Under the pieces are notes generated by a model, which saw only the letters and a list, made by a program, of their open reading frames with translations, ran no database searches and was not told the origin of the DNA. The position numbers were made by a program, and so were the translations under genes. This document shows, in pieces, positions 1 through 8,695 of a stretch of 36,292 nucleotides of DNA. How positions within the stretch are numbered: position 1 is the first letter of the stretch; each line of letters starts with the position of its first letter. This DNA comes from Gardnerella kenyensis (lineage in GTDB: Bacteria > Actinomycetota > Actinomycetes > Actinomycetales > Bifidobacteriaceae): positions 1 through 36,292 of the forward strand of contig NQOH01000007.1 in the NCBI GenBank assembly GCA_003585735.1, given 5' to 3'.

Positions 1-224
1 GGGGAAGCGTAGTAGGTATTAATATTGCTCAACATTGTGAAATAAGCCAAATCGTAAATAATGTGCTTATTATTAGAGCACAATCAACAGTTTGGGCAAC
101 GCAACTTTCTTATTTATTGCCTCAATTAAAGAAAAAAATTAATCAAAATCTTTCTGATATTGAAATTAAAGAAATTAAAGTTATTGGTCCTACTACTACT
201 GGATTAGGCGCCTGGAAAAGATAG
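1..224 (+). CDS. dciA: DciA-like (DUF721) protein, C-terminal part
   Basis: Partial gene cut by the left edge; reading phase starts at base 3 and ends with TAG at 222-224, leaving 73 residues. The visible part runs through VGINIAQHCE, then VLIIRAQSTVWATQLSYL, and ends GLGAWKR. This matches the C-terminal half of DUF721/DciA proteins: a G-x-x-IA-x-H segment, a hydrophobic strand, then a W-A-x-x-L helix. In actinobacteria this gene sits between recF and gyrB, which agrees with gyrB lying next here. DciA proteins help load the replicative helicase DnaB in bacteria lacking DnaC. Family assignment rests on motif and context; the N-terminus is not visible. Confidence 0.75.
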   Translation, partial: GSVVGINIAQHCEISQIVNNVLIIRAQSTVWATQLSYLLPQLKKKINQNLSDIEIKEIKVIGPTTTGLGAWKR

Positions 225-237
225 TTTTTTATAATAT

Positions 238-270
238 TTTTCTAATCTTTTTAAAATATTTATTAGAAAA
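238..270 (+). other. AT-rich inverted repeat after dciA
   Basis: TTTTCTAAT (238-246) and ATTAGAAAA (262-270) are perfect 9-base inverted repeats separated by 15 bases, just after the dciA stop. The stem is A/T-rich with a single G-C pair and no clean U-tract follows, so a weak terminator or a chance AT palindrome are both possible. Confidence 0.3.
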
Positions 271-340
271 TAATAAAAAGGCCTCTTATTAACGAGATGC
301 AATATTCTATGTATAGAATGTCATGTATTATAGTTAAGGC

Positions 341-370
341 GCTAGAATGCCCTTTTATGTGCTTTCTAGC
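341..370 (+). promoter_or_regulatory. Hairpin in the gyrB leader
   Basis: GCTAGAATGC (341-350) pairs with GCTTTCTAGC (361-370), a 10-base stem with one mismatch and a 10-base loop. It lies 56 bases before the probable gyrB start. A TATTAT hexamer at 326-331 could be the -10 element, which would place the hairpin at the very 5' end of the mRNA. A second small palindrome, ATTCTA-TGTA-TAGAAT, lies upstream at about 304-319. Its function, such as mRNA stability or control of gyrB, is inference. Confidence 0.4.
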
Positions 371-426
371 ATGTGTTGGCTTTATAAATGCCTTTTAATA
401 TGAGGCAAATTGTGAAGGGACCTAAA

Positions 427-2502
427 GTGACAAACACGGAAGATAATTCGATGGATAGTACCGTCGAAGAGCATAAGCTTGATGATGCTCAACTTGATGA
501 TTCACTTGCTCCTGAACATTATGATGCGAGTGATCTTCGTGTTCTAGAAGGTTTAGAGGCAGTTCGTATTAGACCTGGTATGTATATTGGTTCTACAGGT
601 CCTCGTGGTCTGCACCACTTGGTTTACGAAATTGTAGATAATTCTGTTGATGAAGCTTTGGCAGGTTATGCTTCTCATATTGAAGTAACTATTTTGCCAG
701 ATAATGCTATTCGTGTTGTTGACGATGGTCGTGGTATTCCAGTTGATGAAGTACCAGGCGAAGGCGTTTCTGGTGTTGAAACTGTTATGACTAAGCTTCA
801 TGCTGGTGGTAAGTTTGGTGGCGGCGGTTACGCTGTTTCCGGTGGTCTTCACGGCGTAGGTATTTCTGTAGTAAATGCACTTTCAACTCGCGTAGAAATT
901 GAAGTTCGTCGTCAAGGATTCCATTGGACTCAAACTTACGTAGATCAGCATCCTACTGCTCCTTTGGCAAAAGGAAAGCCAATGGAAGAAGGAGAATCTA
1001 CTGGTACTTCCGTAACATTCTGGCCAGATGGTGCAATTTTTGAAACAACTACTTATGATTTTGAAACATTGCGCTCTCGTTTCCAGCAGATGGCATTTCT
1101 TAATAAAGGTTTAAAGATTTCCTTAACTGACTTGCGCAAGCCTGATGAAGCTGGCGACGAAGTTGCTGGAGATAATGAATCTTCTGACGAAAATAAGCAT
1201 CAAAGTGTTAGCTACAAGTATGAGCACGGTATTAAAGATTACGTTGACTATTTAGTAAAGTCTCGTAAATCTTTGCCTGTTGAACCAGATGTTATTGATT
1301 TTGAAGCTGAAGATCTTGAAATTGGTATTTCTGCAGAAATTGCTATGCAATGGACTGTTGCTTATTCTGAAGCAGTTCATACTTTTGCAAATACTATTTC
1401 AACTACTGAAGGTGGAACTCACGAAGAAGGATTCCGCGCTGCTTTAACGACATTAATTAATCGTTATGCTCGTGAAAAAAATATCTTAAAAGAAAAAGAT
1501 ACTAATCTTTCTGGCGATGATGTTCGTGAAGGCTTAACTGCAGTTGTTTCTGTAAAGCTAACTACTCCACAATTTGAAGGTCAGACTAAAACAAAGCTTG
1601 GAAACTCTGAAGCAAAAACTTTTGTGCAGCGAGTAATGACAGAAAAGCTTGGAGATTGGTTTGATTCTCATCCAAGTGAAGCTAAGAATATTATTCAAAA
1701 AGCTATGGAAGCATCCCGCGCACGTTTGGCTGCAAAGAAAGCTCGCGAAAATACAAGACGTAAGTCTATTTTTGAAACTGCTGGAATGCCAGATAAGTTG
1801 AAGGATTGCCAGTCAAGTAATCCTGAAGAGTGCGAATTGTTCATTGTTGAGGGTGATTCTGCAGGTGGCTCCGCAATTCAAGGTAGAGATCCTATTACGC
1901 AAGCAATTTTGCCTTTGCGCGGTAAGATTTTGAACACTGAGCGCGCTTCTATTGATCGAATGATGAAGTCTGAAACTATTGAATCCTTAATTACTGCAGT
2001 TGGCGGCGGTTATGGTGAAGATTTTGATTTAAGCAAGGTTCGATATCACAAAGTTATTATTATGGCTGATGCTGATGTTGATGGTGCTCATATTGCAACC
2101 TTGAATTTGACTTTATTCTTCCGTTACATGCGTCCTATGATTACAGCAGGATACGTTTATGTTGCTATGCCTCCTTTGTACCGCTTGAAGTGGAGTAAGG
2201 GAGCACACGATTTTGTTTATACTGATGCTGAACGAGACCGCGTATTAGCAGAAGGAAAAGCTGCAGGACGTCAACTTCCTAAAGGTGAAGGTATTCAGCG
2301 ATATAAGGGCTTGGGTGAGATGAGCTATCAGGAATTGTGGGAAACCACTATGGATCCTGAACACAGAATCTTAAAGCAAATTCATATTGAAGATGCTGCT
2401 CGTGCTGACGAAACCTTCTCAATGCTTATGGGTGATGAAGTGGAGCCACGTAGACTCTTCATTCAACGAAATGCTCATGATGCAAGGTTTATTGATGCTT
2501 AA
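427..2502 (+). CDS. gyrB: DNA gyrase subunit B
   Basis: ATPase subunit of the type II topoisomerase that introduces negative supercoils. The GHKL ATPase domain is visible as DNSVDEALAGYA, DDGRGIPV and GGLHGVGISVVNALS. The TOPRIM domain carries EGDSAGGSA (near residue 474) and DADVDGAHI (near 547), which bind the catalytic metal, and QRYKGLGEM follows near the C-terminus. An acidic insert around DEAGDEVAGDNESSDENKH is typical of bifidobacterial GyrB in position, though variable in sequence. The start chosen is GTG at 427 because AAGGGA at 415-420 is a ribosome binding site six bases upstream. The in-frame ATG at 388 has no such site and would add 13 residues. The product is 691 residues, followed after 70 bases by gyrA. 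Confidence 0.96.
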   Translation: MTNTEDNSMDSTVEEHKLDDAQLDDSLAPEHYDASDLRVLEGLEAVRIRPGMYIGSTGPRGLHHLVYEIVDNSVDEALAGYASHIEVTILPDNAIRVVDDGRGIPVDEVPGEGVSGVETVMTKLHAGGKFGGGGYAVSGGLHGVGISVVNALSTRVEIEVRRQGFHWTQTYVDQHPTAPLAKGKPMEEGESTGTSVTFWPDGAIFETTTYDFETLRSRFQQMAFLNKGLKISLTDLRKPDEAGDEVAGDNESSDENKHQSVSYKYEHGIKDYVDYLVKSRKSLPVEPDVIDFEAEDLEIGISAEIAMQWTVAYSEAVHTFANTISTTEGGTHEEGFRAALTTLINRYAREKNILKEKDTNLSGDDVREGLTAVVSVKLTTPQFEGQTKTKLGNSEAKTFVQRVMTEKLGDWFDSHPSEAKNIIQKAMEASRARLAAKKARENTRRKSIFETAGMPDKLKDCQSSNPEECELFIVEGDSAGGSAIQGRDPITQAILPLRGKILNTERASIDRMMKSETIESLITAVGGGYGEDFDLSKVRYHKVIIMADADVDGAHIATLNLTLFFRYMRPMITAGYVYVAMPPLYRLKWSKGAHDFVYTDAERDRVLAEGKAAGRQLPKGEGIQRYKGLGEMSYQELWETTMDPEHRILKQIHIEDAARADETFSMLMGDEVEPRRLFIQRNAHDARFIDA

Positions 2503-2572
2503 AAGTTATTGCTATATCTAAAAGATATAAAAATAAAACGTTAGTAACTTATAAGAATAAAAAGGAATTGCA

Positions 2573-5206
2573 GTGGTAGACGAAATAAACTCCGCTAATA
2601 ATGATAGCGAAGAGCAAAATCAGTTACCTGATGGCTCAATGGAACCACAAAGCCCTCAAGAATCAGATAATACTGATTATGGTTTAATGAAGGGCGCTAG
2701 AGTAAAGCATATGGATTTGCAGCAAGAAATGCGCGAATCTTATCTTGCTTACGCATTATCCGTTATTATTGAGCGAGCTTTACCGGATGTTCGAGATGGT
2801 TTGAAACCTGTTCATCGTCGTGTTATTTACGCAATGTATGACGGCGGTTACAGGCCTGATCGCGGATACAACAAGTGCTCCCGTGTTGTTGGTGATGTTA
2901 TGGGTAAGTATCACCCTCATGGTGATTCTGCTATCTATGACACTTTGGTACGTATGGCTCAATCTTGGTCTATGCGCTACATGCTTGTTGACGGTCAAGG
3001 AAACTTTGGTTCCCCTGGTGACGATCCTGCTGCAGCAATGCGTTATACAGAATGTCGTATGGCACCTTTGGCTATGGAAATGGTGCGCGATATTGATAAA
3101 GATACTGTAGATTTCCTGCCAAATTATGATGGTAAAACTCAAGAGCCTACAGTTCTTCCAGCAAGATTCCCGAATCTTTTAGTTAATGGTTCTGCAGGTA
3201 TTGCTGTTGGTATGGCAACCAATATTCCACCTCATAATATGCGTGAAGTGGCTGATGGTGTGCACTGGGCTTTGGATCATCCTGATGCAAGTAAAGAAGA
3301 ATTGCTTGAAGCTTTAATTCAGCGCATTAAAGGACCTGATTTCCCTACTGGCGCAACCATTTTAGGTCATAAGGGAATTGAGCAAGCGTACCGTACGGGT
3401 CGCGGCTTAATTACAATGCGAGCAGTAGTTAATACTGAAGAAATTAAGGGACGCATGTGCTTAGTTGTAACTGAGCTTCCTTACCAGGTGAATCCTGATC
3501 GTTTAGCAGCTTCTATTAGGGAGGCTGTGCGCGACGGAAAGATTCAAGGAATTGCTGACATGCGCGACGAAACTTCTGGTCGTACAGGTCAGCGTTTGGT
3601 TTTGGTTCTTAAGCGTGATGCTGTTCCAAAAGTTGTTCTAAATAACTTGTATAAGCATTCGCAACTGCAGCAAACTTTCGGCGCGAATATGCTTGCTTTG
3701 GTTGATGGTGTGCCTAGAACTTTGAGTTTGGACGCTTTTATTCGTCACTGGGTAGCTCATCAGCTTGAAGTTATAGATCGCCGTACACGTTACTTAAAGC
3801 GTGAAGCAGAAGAGCGTGACCATATTTTGCAAGGTTACTTAAAAGCCTTGGATATGATCGATGAGGTTGTAGCTTTAATTCGCTCATCTAAAGATGTTGA
3901 TACTGCGCGTGTAGGCTTAATGAATTTGCTTGATGTTGATGAAGTTCAAGCAGACGCTATTCTTGCAATGCAGCTTCGTAGACTTGCAGCCTTGGAACGT
4001 CAAAAGATTCTTGACGAGCATGAAGAATTAATGCGCAAGATTGCAGACTATAACGATATTTTGGCAAGTCCAGAACGTCAGCGCAAAATTGTTGGTGACG
4101 AACTTGACGAAATCGTTGCAAAATATGGTGATGATCGCAGAACTAAGATTCTTCCATTCTCTGGTGAAATGAATGTTGAAGATCTTATTGCAGAAGAAAA
4201 CGTGGTTGTTACGGTCACGCGCGCAGGATATATTAAGCGCACTAAAGCAGACGAATATCGTGCTCAACACCGCGGTGGTAAAGGTATTAAGGGTGCAAAG
4301 CTTCGTGAAGATGATGTAGTAGATCATTTCTTCTTAACATCTACACATAACTGGTTGCTCTTCTTTACTAATCGTGGACGAGTTTATCGTTTGAAAGCTT
4401 ACGAACTTCCAGAAGGATCTCGCGACTCTAAAGGTCAGCACGTTGCTAATTTGCTTCAGTTCACTCCTGGTGAAACAATTCAGGCAGTTTTGTCAATTCA
4501 AAACTATGATGTAGCAAAATACTTGGTGTTGGCAACTCGCTCTGGAAAAGTTAAGAAAACATCTTTGCAAGAGTATGATTCTCCTCGCCAAGGTGGTTTA
4601 ATTGCTGTTCGATTAATGGCCAATGAAGAAACTGGCGAACCAGTAGATGAGCTTATTGGAGCAGCACTTTGCAATCCAGAAGACGACATTATTCTTGTCT
4701 CTAAGCTTGGCATGAGCTTGAAGTTTAGAGCAGATGATGAGCAACTTCGACCAATGGGACGTCAAACTGCTGGTGTTCAGGGCATGAGATTCCGCGAAGG
4801 TGACGAATTGCTCGATATGGATGTTGTTGCCGCAGAAACTAGTAAAGATCTTCTTGTTGTTACTAACGAAGGTTTTGCTAAGAGAACAGCTATTGAAGAG
4901 TACCGTTTGCAAGGAAGAAATGGTTATGGTGTAAAAGCTGTACAACTTGCAGAAGGCCGCGGTTCATTAGTTGGTGCCTTGATTGTTGAAGAAACTGATC
5001 AAGTAATGGCAATTATGAAGTCTGGTAAAGTAATTCGTTCTGATGTAAACGAAGTTAAGCGCACAGGTCGAACCACTCAAGGCGTAACATTAGCTAAACC
5101 AGATAAAGGCGACGAAATCATCTCTATTGCTCGCAACGAGGAAACAGATGATGAAGAAAATCAAGTAGAAGAAAATCAAGTAACTTCAGAAAATGAAGAA
5201 GCTTAA
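2573..5206 (+). CDS. gyrA: DNA gyrase subunit A
   Basis: Breakage-reunion subunit of gyrase, 877 residues. The start is GTG at 2573, with AAGGA at 2562-2566 as ribosome binding site. The active-site tyrosine is in [11 protein letters not shown] (about Y158). The C-terminal beta-pinwheel begins with the GyrA-box-like [10 protein letters not shown] (about 564-574). The quinolone-determining stretch [12 protein letters not shown] keeps Ser119 and Asp123, the residues corresponding to E. coli Ser83 and Asp87, so these positions look wild type. The tail is acidic and disordered ([10 protein letters not shown]...) and contains a perfect 15-base tandem duplication at 5153-5182 that repeats EENQV. 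It is probably co-transcribed with gyrB. Confidence 0.97.
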   Translation: MVDEINSANNDSEEQNQLPDGSMEPQSPQESDNTDYGLMKGARVKHMDLQQEMRESYLAYALSVIIERALPDVRDGLKPVHRRVIYAMYDGGYRPDRGYNKCSRVVGDVMGKYHPHGDSAIYDTLVRMAQSWSMRYMLVDGQGNFGSPGDDPAAAMRYTECRMAPLAMEMVRDIDKDTVDFLPNYDGKTQEPTVLPARFPNLLVNGSAGIAVGMATNIPPHNMREVADGVHWALDHPDASKEELLEALIQRIKGPDFPTGATILGHKGIEQAYRTGRGLITMRAVVNTEEIKGRMCLVVTELPYQVNPDRLAASIREAVRDGKIQGIADMRDETSGRTGQRLVLVLKRDAVPKVVLNNLYKHSQLQQTFGANMLALVDGVPRTLSLDAFIRHWVAHQLEVIDRRTRYLKREAEERDHILQGYLKALDMIDEVVALIRSSKDVDTARVGLMNLLDVDEVQADAILAMQLRRLAALERQKILDEHEELMRKIADYNDILASPERQRKIVGDELDEIVAKYGDDRRTKILPFSGEMNVEDLIAEENVVVTVTRAGYIKRTKADEYRAQHRGGKGIKGAKLREDDVVDHFFLTSTHNWLLFFTNRGRVYRLKAYELPEGSRDSKGQHVANLLQFTPGETIQAVLSIQNYDVAKYLVLATRSGKVKKTSLQEYDSPRQGGLIAVRLMANEETGEPVDELIGAALCNPEDDIILVSKLGMSLKFRADDEQLRPMGRQTAGVQGMRFREGDELLDMDVVAAETSKDLLVVTNEGFAKRTAIEEYRLQGRNGYGVKAVQLAEGRGSLVGALIVEETDQVMAIMKSGKVIRSDVNEVKRTGRTTQGVTLAKPDKGDEIISIARNEETDDEENQVEENQVTSENEEA
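5153..5182 (+). repeat. 15-bp tandem duplication in the gyrA 3' end
   Basis: GAAGAAAATCAAGTA occurs twice in direct tandem (5153-5167 and 5168-5182). It keeps the reading frame and doubles the peptide EENQV in the acidic GyrA tail. This looks like replication slippage in an unconstrained tail. Confidence 0.85.
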
Positions 5207-5253
5207 TTAATCTACTTATTTTTAAATAATAAAAATAAAATATTGAATAAAAG

Positions 5254-5310
5254 CTAGTGAGAGTGCCATAATAAGCGGATATCGTCCGTTTTGATTGGTA
5301 CTCTCATTAG
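5254..5310 (+). other. Long imperfect hairpin between gyrA and the DUF3566 gene
   Basis: CTAGTGAGAGTGCC (5254-5267) pairs over all 14 positions with GGTACTCTCATTAG (5297-5310), using two G-U pairs. Inside it AAGCGGA (5273-5279) pairs with TCCGTTT (5285-5291) around a five-base loop, with one more G-U. All wobble pairs are G-U only in RNA made from the plus strand; on the minus strand they would be A-C mismatches. No strong T-run follows, so it is not a textbook terminator. It could be a gyrA 3' end/processing structure, a leader element of the next gene, or a small structured RNA. Confidence 0.55.
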
Positions 5311-5358
5311 TATAATTACACTGATTATAAAAAATAATTAAGAGAAGGAACACTTAAG

Positions 5359-6033
5359 ATGAGCGAAAATTTTGAGCCATCGCAAAATCCAATTAACAAT
5401 ATTGGTGAATCTGCAATGTTTTTGTCTAATAATTCAGAAGCATCTGCAGAAAAAGAAGTTCCTTCTGAGGAAAATAATTACTTTAGTAAAGAAGAAGACA
5501 AAGCTGATGCAGGCTTACGTATTTCTTCCTTAGGTAATATTGTTAAGAATTCTTTATCATCCTCATCAGCAGGACGATTTAGCAGCTCTTCTACATCGCG
5601 TCGCACAATTGGCGGAATTGCTTCTCCTACTGCAAATAAACCTCATACATCGAAACCAAGTCGCACACCGCGTGCAAGAAGAATGAGTCTTTCTTTAGTA
5701 AGAGTTGACGCGTGGTCTGTTGCAAAAGTTACATTCCTATTAAGCGTTGCAGGTGGCATTATTCAAGTTATTGCATCTGGTTTAGTGTGGCTTTTCTTGA
5801 ATATGATTGGTGTTTTTGATCAAGTAACACAAATTGTGTCTTCAACTGGTCTGGATAGTAACGGTTTTAACCTTGCAGATGTGTTTTCTTTGCCAACTGT
5901 ATTAAGTGCTACTACTATTTTTTCAATTGTTGAAATAGTTATTATTACAGTATTATCCGCAATAGTTGCGCTTTTATATAACGTTGTTGGTTCACTTGTT
6001 GGAGGAATTCACATTACTCTTGGTGACGACTGA
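5359..6033 (+). CDS. DUF3566-family membrane protein
   Basis: Integral membrane protein of 224 residues with no assigned biochemical activity. The first 100 or so residues are polar and disordered (Ser-rich, with SSSSAGRFSSSSTSRR), then a basic stretch RARRMSLSLVRVDAWSVAKV leads into the domain. Two hydrophobic segments follow, about 122-148 and 180-212, and the ending NVVGSLVGGIHITLGDD is characteristic of the family. A gene of this type directly after gyrA is the usual actinobacterial arrangement (the Rv0007 position in Mycobacterium). The start ATG has a GAAGGA ribosome site upstream. It is followed by a strong hairpin terminator. Assignment is by family signature and neighbourhood. Confidence 0.82.
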   Translation: MSENFEPSQNPINNIGESAMFLSNNSEASAEKEVPSEENNYFSKEEDKADAGLRISSLGNIVKNSLSSSSAGRFSSSSTSRRTIGGIASPTANKPHTSKPSRTPRARRMSLSLVRVDAWSVAKVTFLLSVAGGIIQVIASGLVWLFLNMIGVFDQVTQIVSSTGLDSNGFNLADVFSLPTVLSATTIFSIVEIVIITVLSAIVALLYNVVGSLVGGIHITLGDD

Positions 6034-6053
6034 TATAAAAAGTTTTAATTAAT

Positions 6054-6093
6054 AAAGTTCCCGCTAATTATTTCTAATTAACGGGAACTTTTT
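6054..6093. terminator. Bidirectional terminator between convergent genes
   Basis: Bases 6054-6070 pair with 6075-6091 in a 17-base stem with one mismatch and a four-base loop. The core is GTTCCCG/CGGGAAC. A T-run follows the stem on the plus strand, and an A-run precedes it, which serves as a U-run for the minus strand. It separates the DUF3566 gene (plus) from mscL (minus). Confidence 0.85.
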
Positions 6094-6123
6094 AAATATA
6101 AGAATATTTAAGTAGTAAGAATA

Positions 6124-6534
6124 TTATCTTTTTGCTAATTCGTTGCGAATATCTTGCAAAATTTGAATAGTCTTTTCTTCGCGTTCTTTACGCTTTTCTT
6201 CCTCAGTTTTTTCTTTCTCAATTTGCAATAAGTTAACTCCGATTTCTCGCAGCTTATTAATTGGCAAAACAATGCAGAAATATACTGCAGTTGCAATAAT
6301 AAGGAAGTTAAGAAGTGAGCCTATTACAGCTCCGAAAGAAATTGTTGCGCCATTCATTGTAATGGTAAAAACACCATCAAGTTCTGGCTTTCCGCAAATC
6401 ATTGCAATAAGCGGGTTAATAATATTCTTAACAATTGATGTTACTACTGCTGTTACAGCACTACCCATAACAACACCGACAGCCATATCAATAACGCTGC
6501 CTCTTAAAATAAATTTTTTAAATCCTTGAATCAT
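6124..6534 (-). CDS. mscL: Large-conductance mechanosensitive channel
   Basis: Homopentameric membrane channel that opens under high tension to release solutes on osmotic downshock. The first transmembrane helix carries the family signature (FILRGSVIDMAVGVVMGSA). A periplasmic loop around GKPELDGVFTITMNG and the second helix (FGAVIGSLLNFLIIATAVYF) follow, then a charged cytoplasmic helix rich in Glu/Arg/Lys. The start shown is the ATG encoding MIQGFKKFIL, giving 136 residues, which fits the usual MscL N-terminus. An in-frame ATG at 6564 would add MKILKKAKIL but lacks a ribosome site. With the shown start it overlaps the upstream PAP2 gene by 17 bases, suggesting co-transcription. Confidence 0.92.
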   Translation of the reverse strand: MIQGFKKFILRGSVIDMAVGVVMGSAVTAVVTSIVKNIINPLIAMICGKPELDGVFTITMNGATISFGAVIGSLLNFLIIATAVYFCIVLPINKLREIGVNLLQIEKEKTEEEKRKEREEKTIQILQDIRNELAKR

Positions 6535-7270
6535 CAGAATTTTCGCTTTCTTTAGAATTTTCATTTATAAAATTTTTAATAGTGTATTCTTCAATTTTTC
6601 TATTATCCGCATATAAATTATGACGTTGGAATGCTCGCAATATTGATATAGAAAGTAGAGGATACATAATTGCTGCTGCTAGTACGTCAGTAGGGAAATG
6701 AGCTGCAACAATAAGACGTGAAACTGCAACTATAACAACTATTAGCGAGCTAAAAAGTAAGCCAATCTGAACTAATGATGGTTTAGCAACATAAATAATA
6801 AGCATTGCCATAACGCATATTGCAACAGCTGCAGAAGTATGGCCGCTTGGGAAACTTGGGTCAGGAGGTAATTGAATATTAATACCAATGTATGGTCGAG
6901 GACGGTGTACAGCAAATTTTACTGCAAAAACATAAATCATAGGTAGAAGTGAAATTAGAAGCTGAGTAAGTGTAATCTTCCAATTCTTGCTCACGAATAA
7001 AGATACTATTGCAAGCAAAACTAATATTGCTAAACATCCTTTAGTGGAAAAAACAATAGCGAGTATTTTAGAAAATGTTAGTAAAAAGGAAGGAACACTA
7101 TTGTGGAACCAAGCAACAATATTCTCTTCATAAGCGCGTTCGTTGCTAGTAACTAATAGTGCTTTAGCTAAGCAAGGTATAATAATTGCTAACAAAAATG
7201 TAAATATAGTGGCGGAATTACGAGTTATTATTGACAATCCGCCATGATTGTTATTATTTTTTTGAGTCAT
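6518..7270 (-). CDS. PAP2-family membrane phosphatase
   Basis: Membrane phosphatase of the type 2 phosphatidic acid phosphatase superfamily, 250 residues with about six hydrophobic helices. All three catalytic motifs are present: K-x(4)-HRPRP at 118-126, PSGHT at 141-145 with the proton-donor His, and SR-x(5)-H-x(3)-D at 184-195 with the nucleophile His191. Likely substrates are lipid phosphates or undecaprenyl pyrophosphate, but the sequence does not decide this. No convincing ribosome site precedes the ATG. The 3' end overlaps mscL. The intergenic space upstream is shared with the divergent fhaA promoter. Confidence 0.87.
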   Translation of the reverse strand: MTQKNNNNHGGLSIITRNSATIFTFLLAIIIPCLAKALLVTSNERAYEENIVAWFHNSVPSFLLTFSKILAIVFSTKGCLAILVLLAIVSLFVSKNWKITLTQLLISLLPMIYVFAVKFAVHRPRPYIGINIQLPPDPSFPSGHTSAAVAICVMAMLIIYVAKPSLVQIGLLFSSLIVVIVAVSRLIVAAHFPTDVLAAAIMYPLLSISILRAFQRHNLYADNRKIEEYTIKNFINENSKESENSDDSRI

Positions 7271-7368
7271 ACTTGTTAAGAGTACACTTACTAAGAAGTA
7301 AATGCACGTTATAAATACGTAGTTAAGTCGATAATAAATAAAATATAATAATAAACAAAGTGTGTTGG

Positions 7369-7397
7369 TTGAGTACCGTACCTGGTGCGAGTACTAT
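7369..7397 (+). promoter_or_regulatory. Promoter of the fhaA-pknB operon
   Basis: A TTGAGT -35 element at 7369-7374 and a TACTAT -10 element at 7392-7397 are separated by exactly 17 bases. Transcription would start near 7404, leaving a leader of about 20 bases that contains the AAAGGG ribosome site before the fhaA ATG at 7423. Confidence 0.65.
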
Positions 7398-7422
7398 GGT
7401 GAACAGATAGAAAGGGTTTACC

Positions 7423-8124
7423 ATGAGCGTTTTTGACCGATTTGAGAAGAGCGTGGAAGGTGCAGTTAACGGTGTCTTCGCAAAATTCGGCTCCAAAGAT
7501 TTACAGCCAGTTGATTTTTCTAGTGCTTTGGAACGTGAAATTGATGCTGAAGCAATGCCTATTGGACGCGATCATACTGTTGCTCCGAATGAATATCGTT
7601 TTAAGCTGAGCACACCAGATTTTGATCACATTGAGCAATGGGGTAGCGAAGCTTTAGCTAATGAGCTTGCTGATAATCTTACTCAATATGCTAAAAGTCA
7701 ACATTATGCTTTTGTAGGTCCTGTGGTTGTTATTTTTGAAGAAGATTTGGAATTAACTAAAGGTAATTTCCACTTAACTTCCGAGTCTGTGCAAGGAAAT
7801 GCTGTTCCTGTTACAACCGATGATCAGCAACAAAATCATCCTATGCTTGAGATTAATGGAAATCAGTATTTGCTTACAAAAGATCGCACAATTTTGGGAC
7901 GCGGATCTGGTTGCGATATTGTGATTGATGATCCTGGTATTTCTCGTCATCATCTTGGGATTGATATTACTCCTGATGGTGTTATTGCTCGAGATTTGGG
8001 TTCTACTAATGGCACTTATGTAGAAGGTCATCAAGTTCCAGCGGCAACGTTGGTAGATGGTAACACTATTACTATTGGACGTACGCGTATTCTCTATTGG
8101 GCATCGTCTCAAGAGCAGGAGTAG
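7423..8124 (+). CDS. fhaA: FHA-domain protein FhaA (DUF3662 + FHA)
   Basis: Cytoplasmic phosphothreonine-reading protein of 233 residues, first gene of the operon. The N-terminal 115 residues are the DUF3662 domain (starts MSVFDRFEKSVEGAVNGVFAK; contains VAPNEYRFKLS). A short linker rich in Gln follows, and the FHA domain occupies about 145-228 with ILGRGSGCDIVIDD, ISRHHLGI and DLGSTNGTYV, the Arg, Ser-Arg-His and Asn residues that contact phosphothreonine. In mycobacteria FhaA binds phosphorylated PknB and MviN and tunes late peptidoglycan synthesis. The same role here is inferred from its co-operonic kinases. The ATG is preceded by AAAGGG. Confidence 0.93.
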   Translation: MSVFDRFEKSVEGAVNGVFAKFGSKDLQPVDFSSALEREIDAEAMPIGRDHTVAPNEYRFKLSTPDFDHIEQWGSEALANELADNLTQYAKSQHYAFVGPVVVIFEEDLELTKGNFHLTSESVQGNAVPVTTDDQQQNHPMLEINGNQYLLTKDRTILGRGSGCDIVIDDPGISRHHLGIDITPDGVIARDLGSTNGTYVEGHQVPAATLVDGNTITIGRTRILYWASSQEQE

Positions 8125-8157
8125 TAAGTATTTCTGGTTTAGGAGACGATAAAGCGC

Positions 8158-8691
8158 ATGATGTTTACTGAATTAACTTTTGCAATACTCAAGTATGGTT
8201 TTTTGGCTTTACTTTGGGTTTTTGTATGGTGCGCTATTCGCTCACTTCGTTGTGATATTGAGGTTTTTAGTCCTAAAAAATCGCATTTTTGGAAGAAAAA
8301 ATCTCGACGAGCATCTCATGATGTAGCATACTCGCAAGTTAATCAAAAACCTGTATCTAATGTTTTGAAAGCACAAGCTGCAAGTAATTCCGAAGTTGAA
8401 CCAACGCTATTAGTTGTTATTGACGGCCCATTAGCTGGATCATCTTTTCCACTTAATGCTGCTGGAGTTACTTTAGGGCGAGCTTCATCAAATACTGTAG
8501 TTTTAAATGATGAGTTTGTTTCTTCTCATCATGCTCGCGTGTATTTTAACCAGACTGTTCATGCTTGGGTTCTTGAAGATTTAGGTAGTACTAACGGAAC
8601 TATGATTGGTCATACTCGAGTTAGTGAGCCTGTTGTGTTAGCACCTCGCACTTCAGTGCGAATAGGCGCAACCATGTTTGAATTGAGGTGA
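8158..8691 (+). CDS. fhaB: FHA-domain protein FhaB (membrane-anchored)
   Basis: Small FHA protein of 177 residues. An N-terminal hydrophobic segment (about 5-27, FAILKYGFLALLWVFVWCAI) anchors it, followed by a basic stretch and a linker. The C-terminal FHA domain (about 90-177) shows VTLGRASSNTVVLNDEFVSSHHARVY and DLGSTNGTMIG. The mycobacterial homologue FhaB/FipA binds phosphorylated division proteins, so a link between kinase signalling and division is a reasonable inference. There are two adjacent ATGs at 8158 and 8161; AGGAG lies 12 bases upstream of the first. The gene ends four bases before pstP. Confidence 0.9.
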   Translation: MMFTELTFAILKYGFLALLWVFVWCAIRSLRCDIEVFSPKKSHFWKKKSRRASHDVAYSQVNQKPVSNVLKAQAASNSEVEPTLLVVIDGPLAGSSFPLNAAGVTLGRASSNTVVLNDEFVSSHHARVYFNQTVHAWVLEDLGSTNGTMIGHTRVSEPVVLAPRTSVRIGATMFELR

Positions 8692-8695
8692 CGAT

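Noticed and set aside
5254-5310. tRNA gene after gyrA
   Set aside because: The folded region is only 57 bases, forms a single rod rather than a cloverleaf, and has no T-arm GGTTC-type sequence or anticodon arm.
7270-7422. Riboswitch or attenuator between the PAP2 gene and fhaA
   Set aside because: Only ordinary promoter elements and short incidental repeats (GAGTAC) were found, and the predicted fhaA leader is about 20 bases, too short for such an element.
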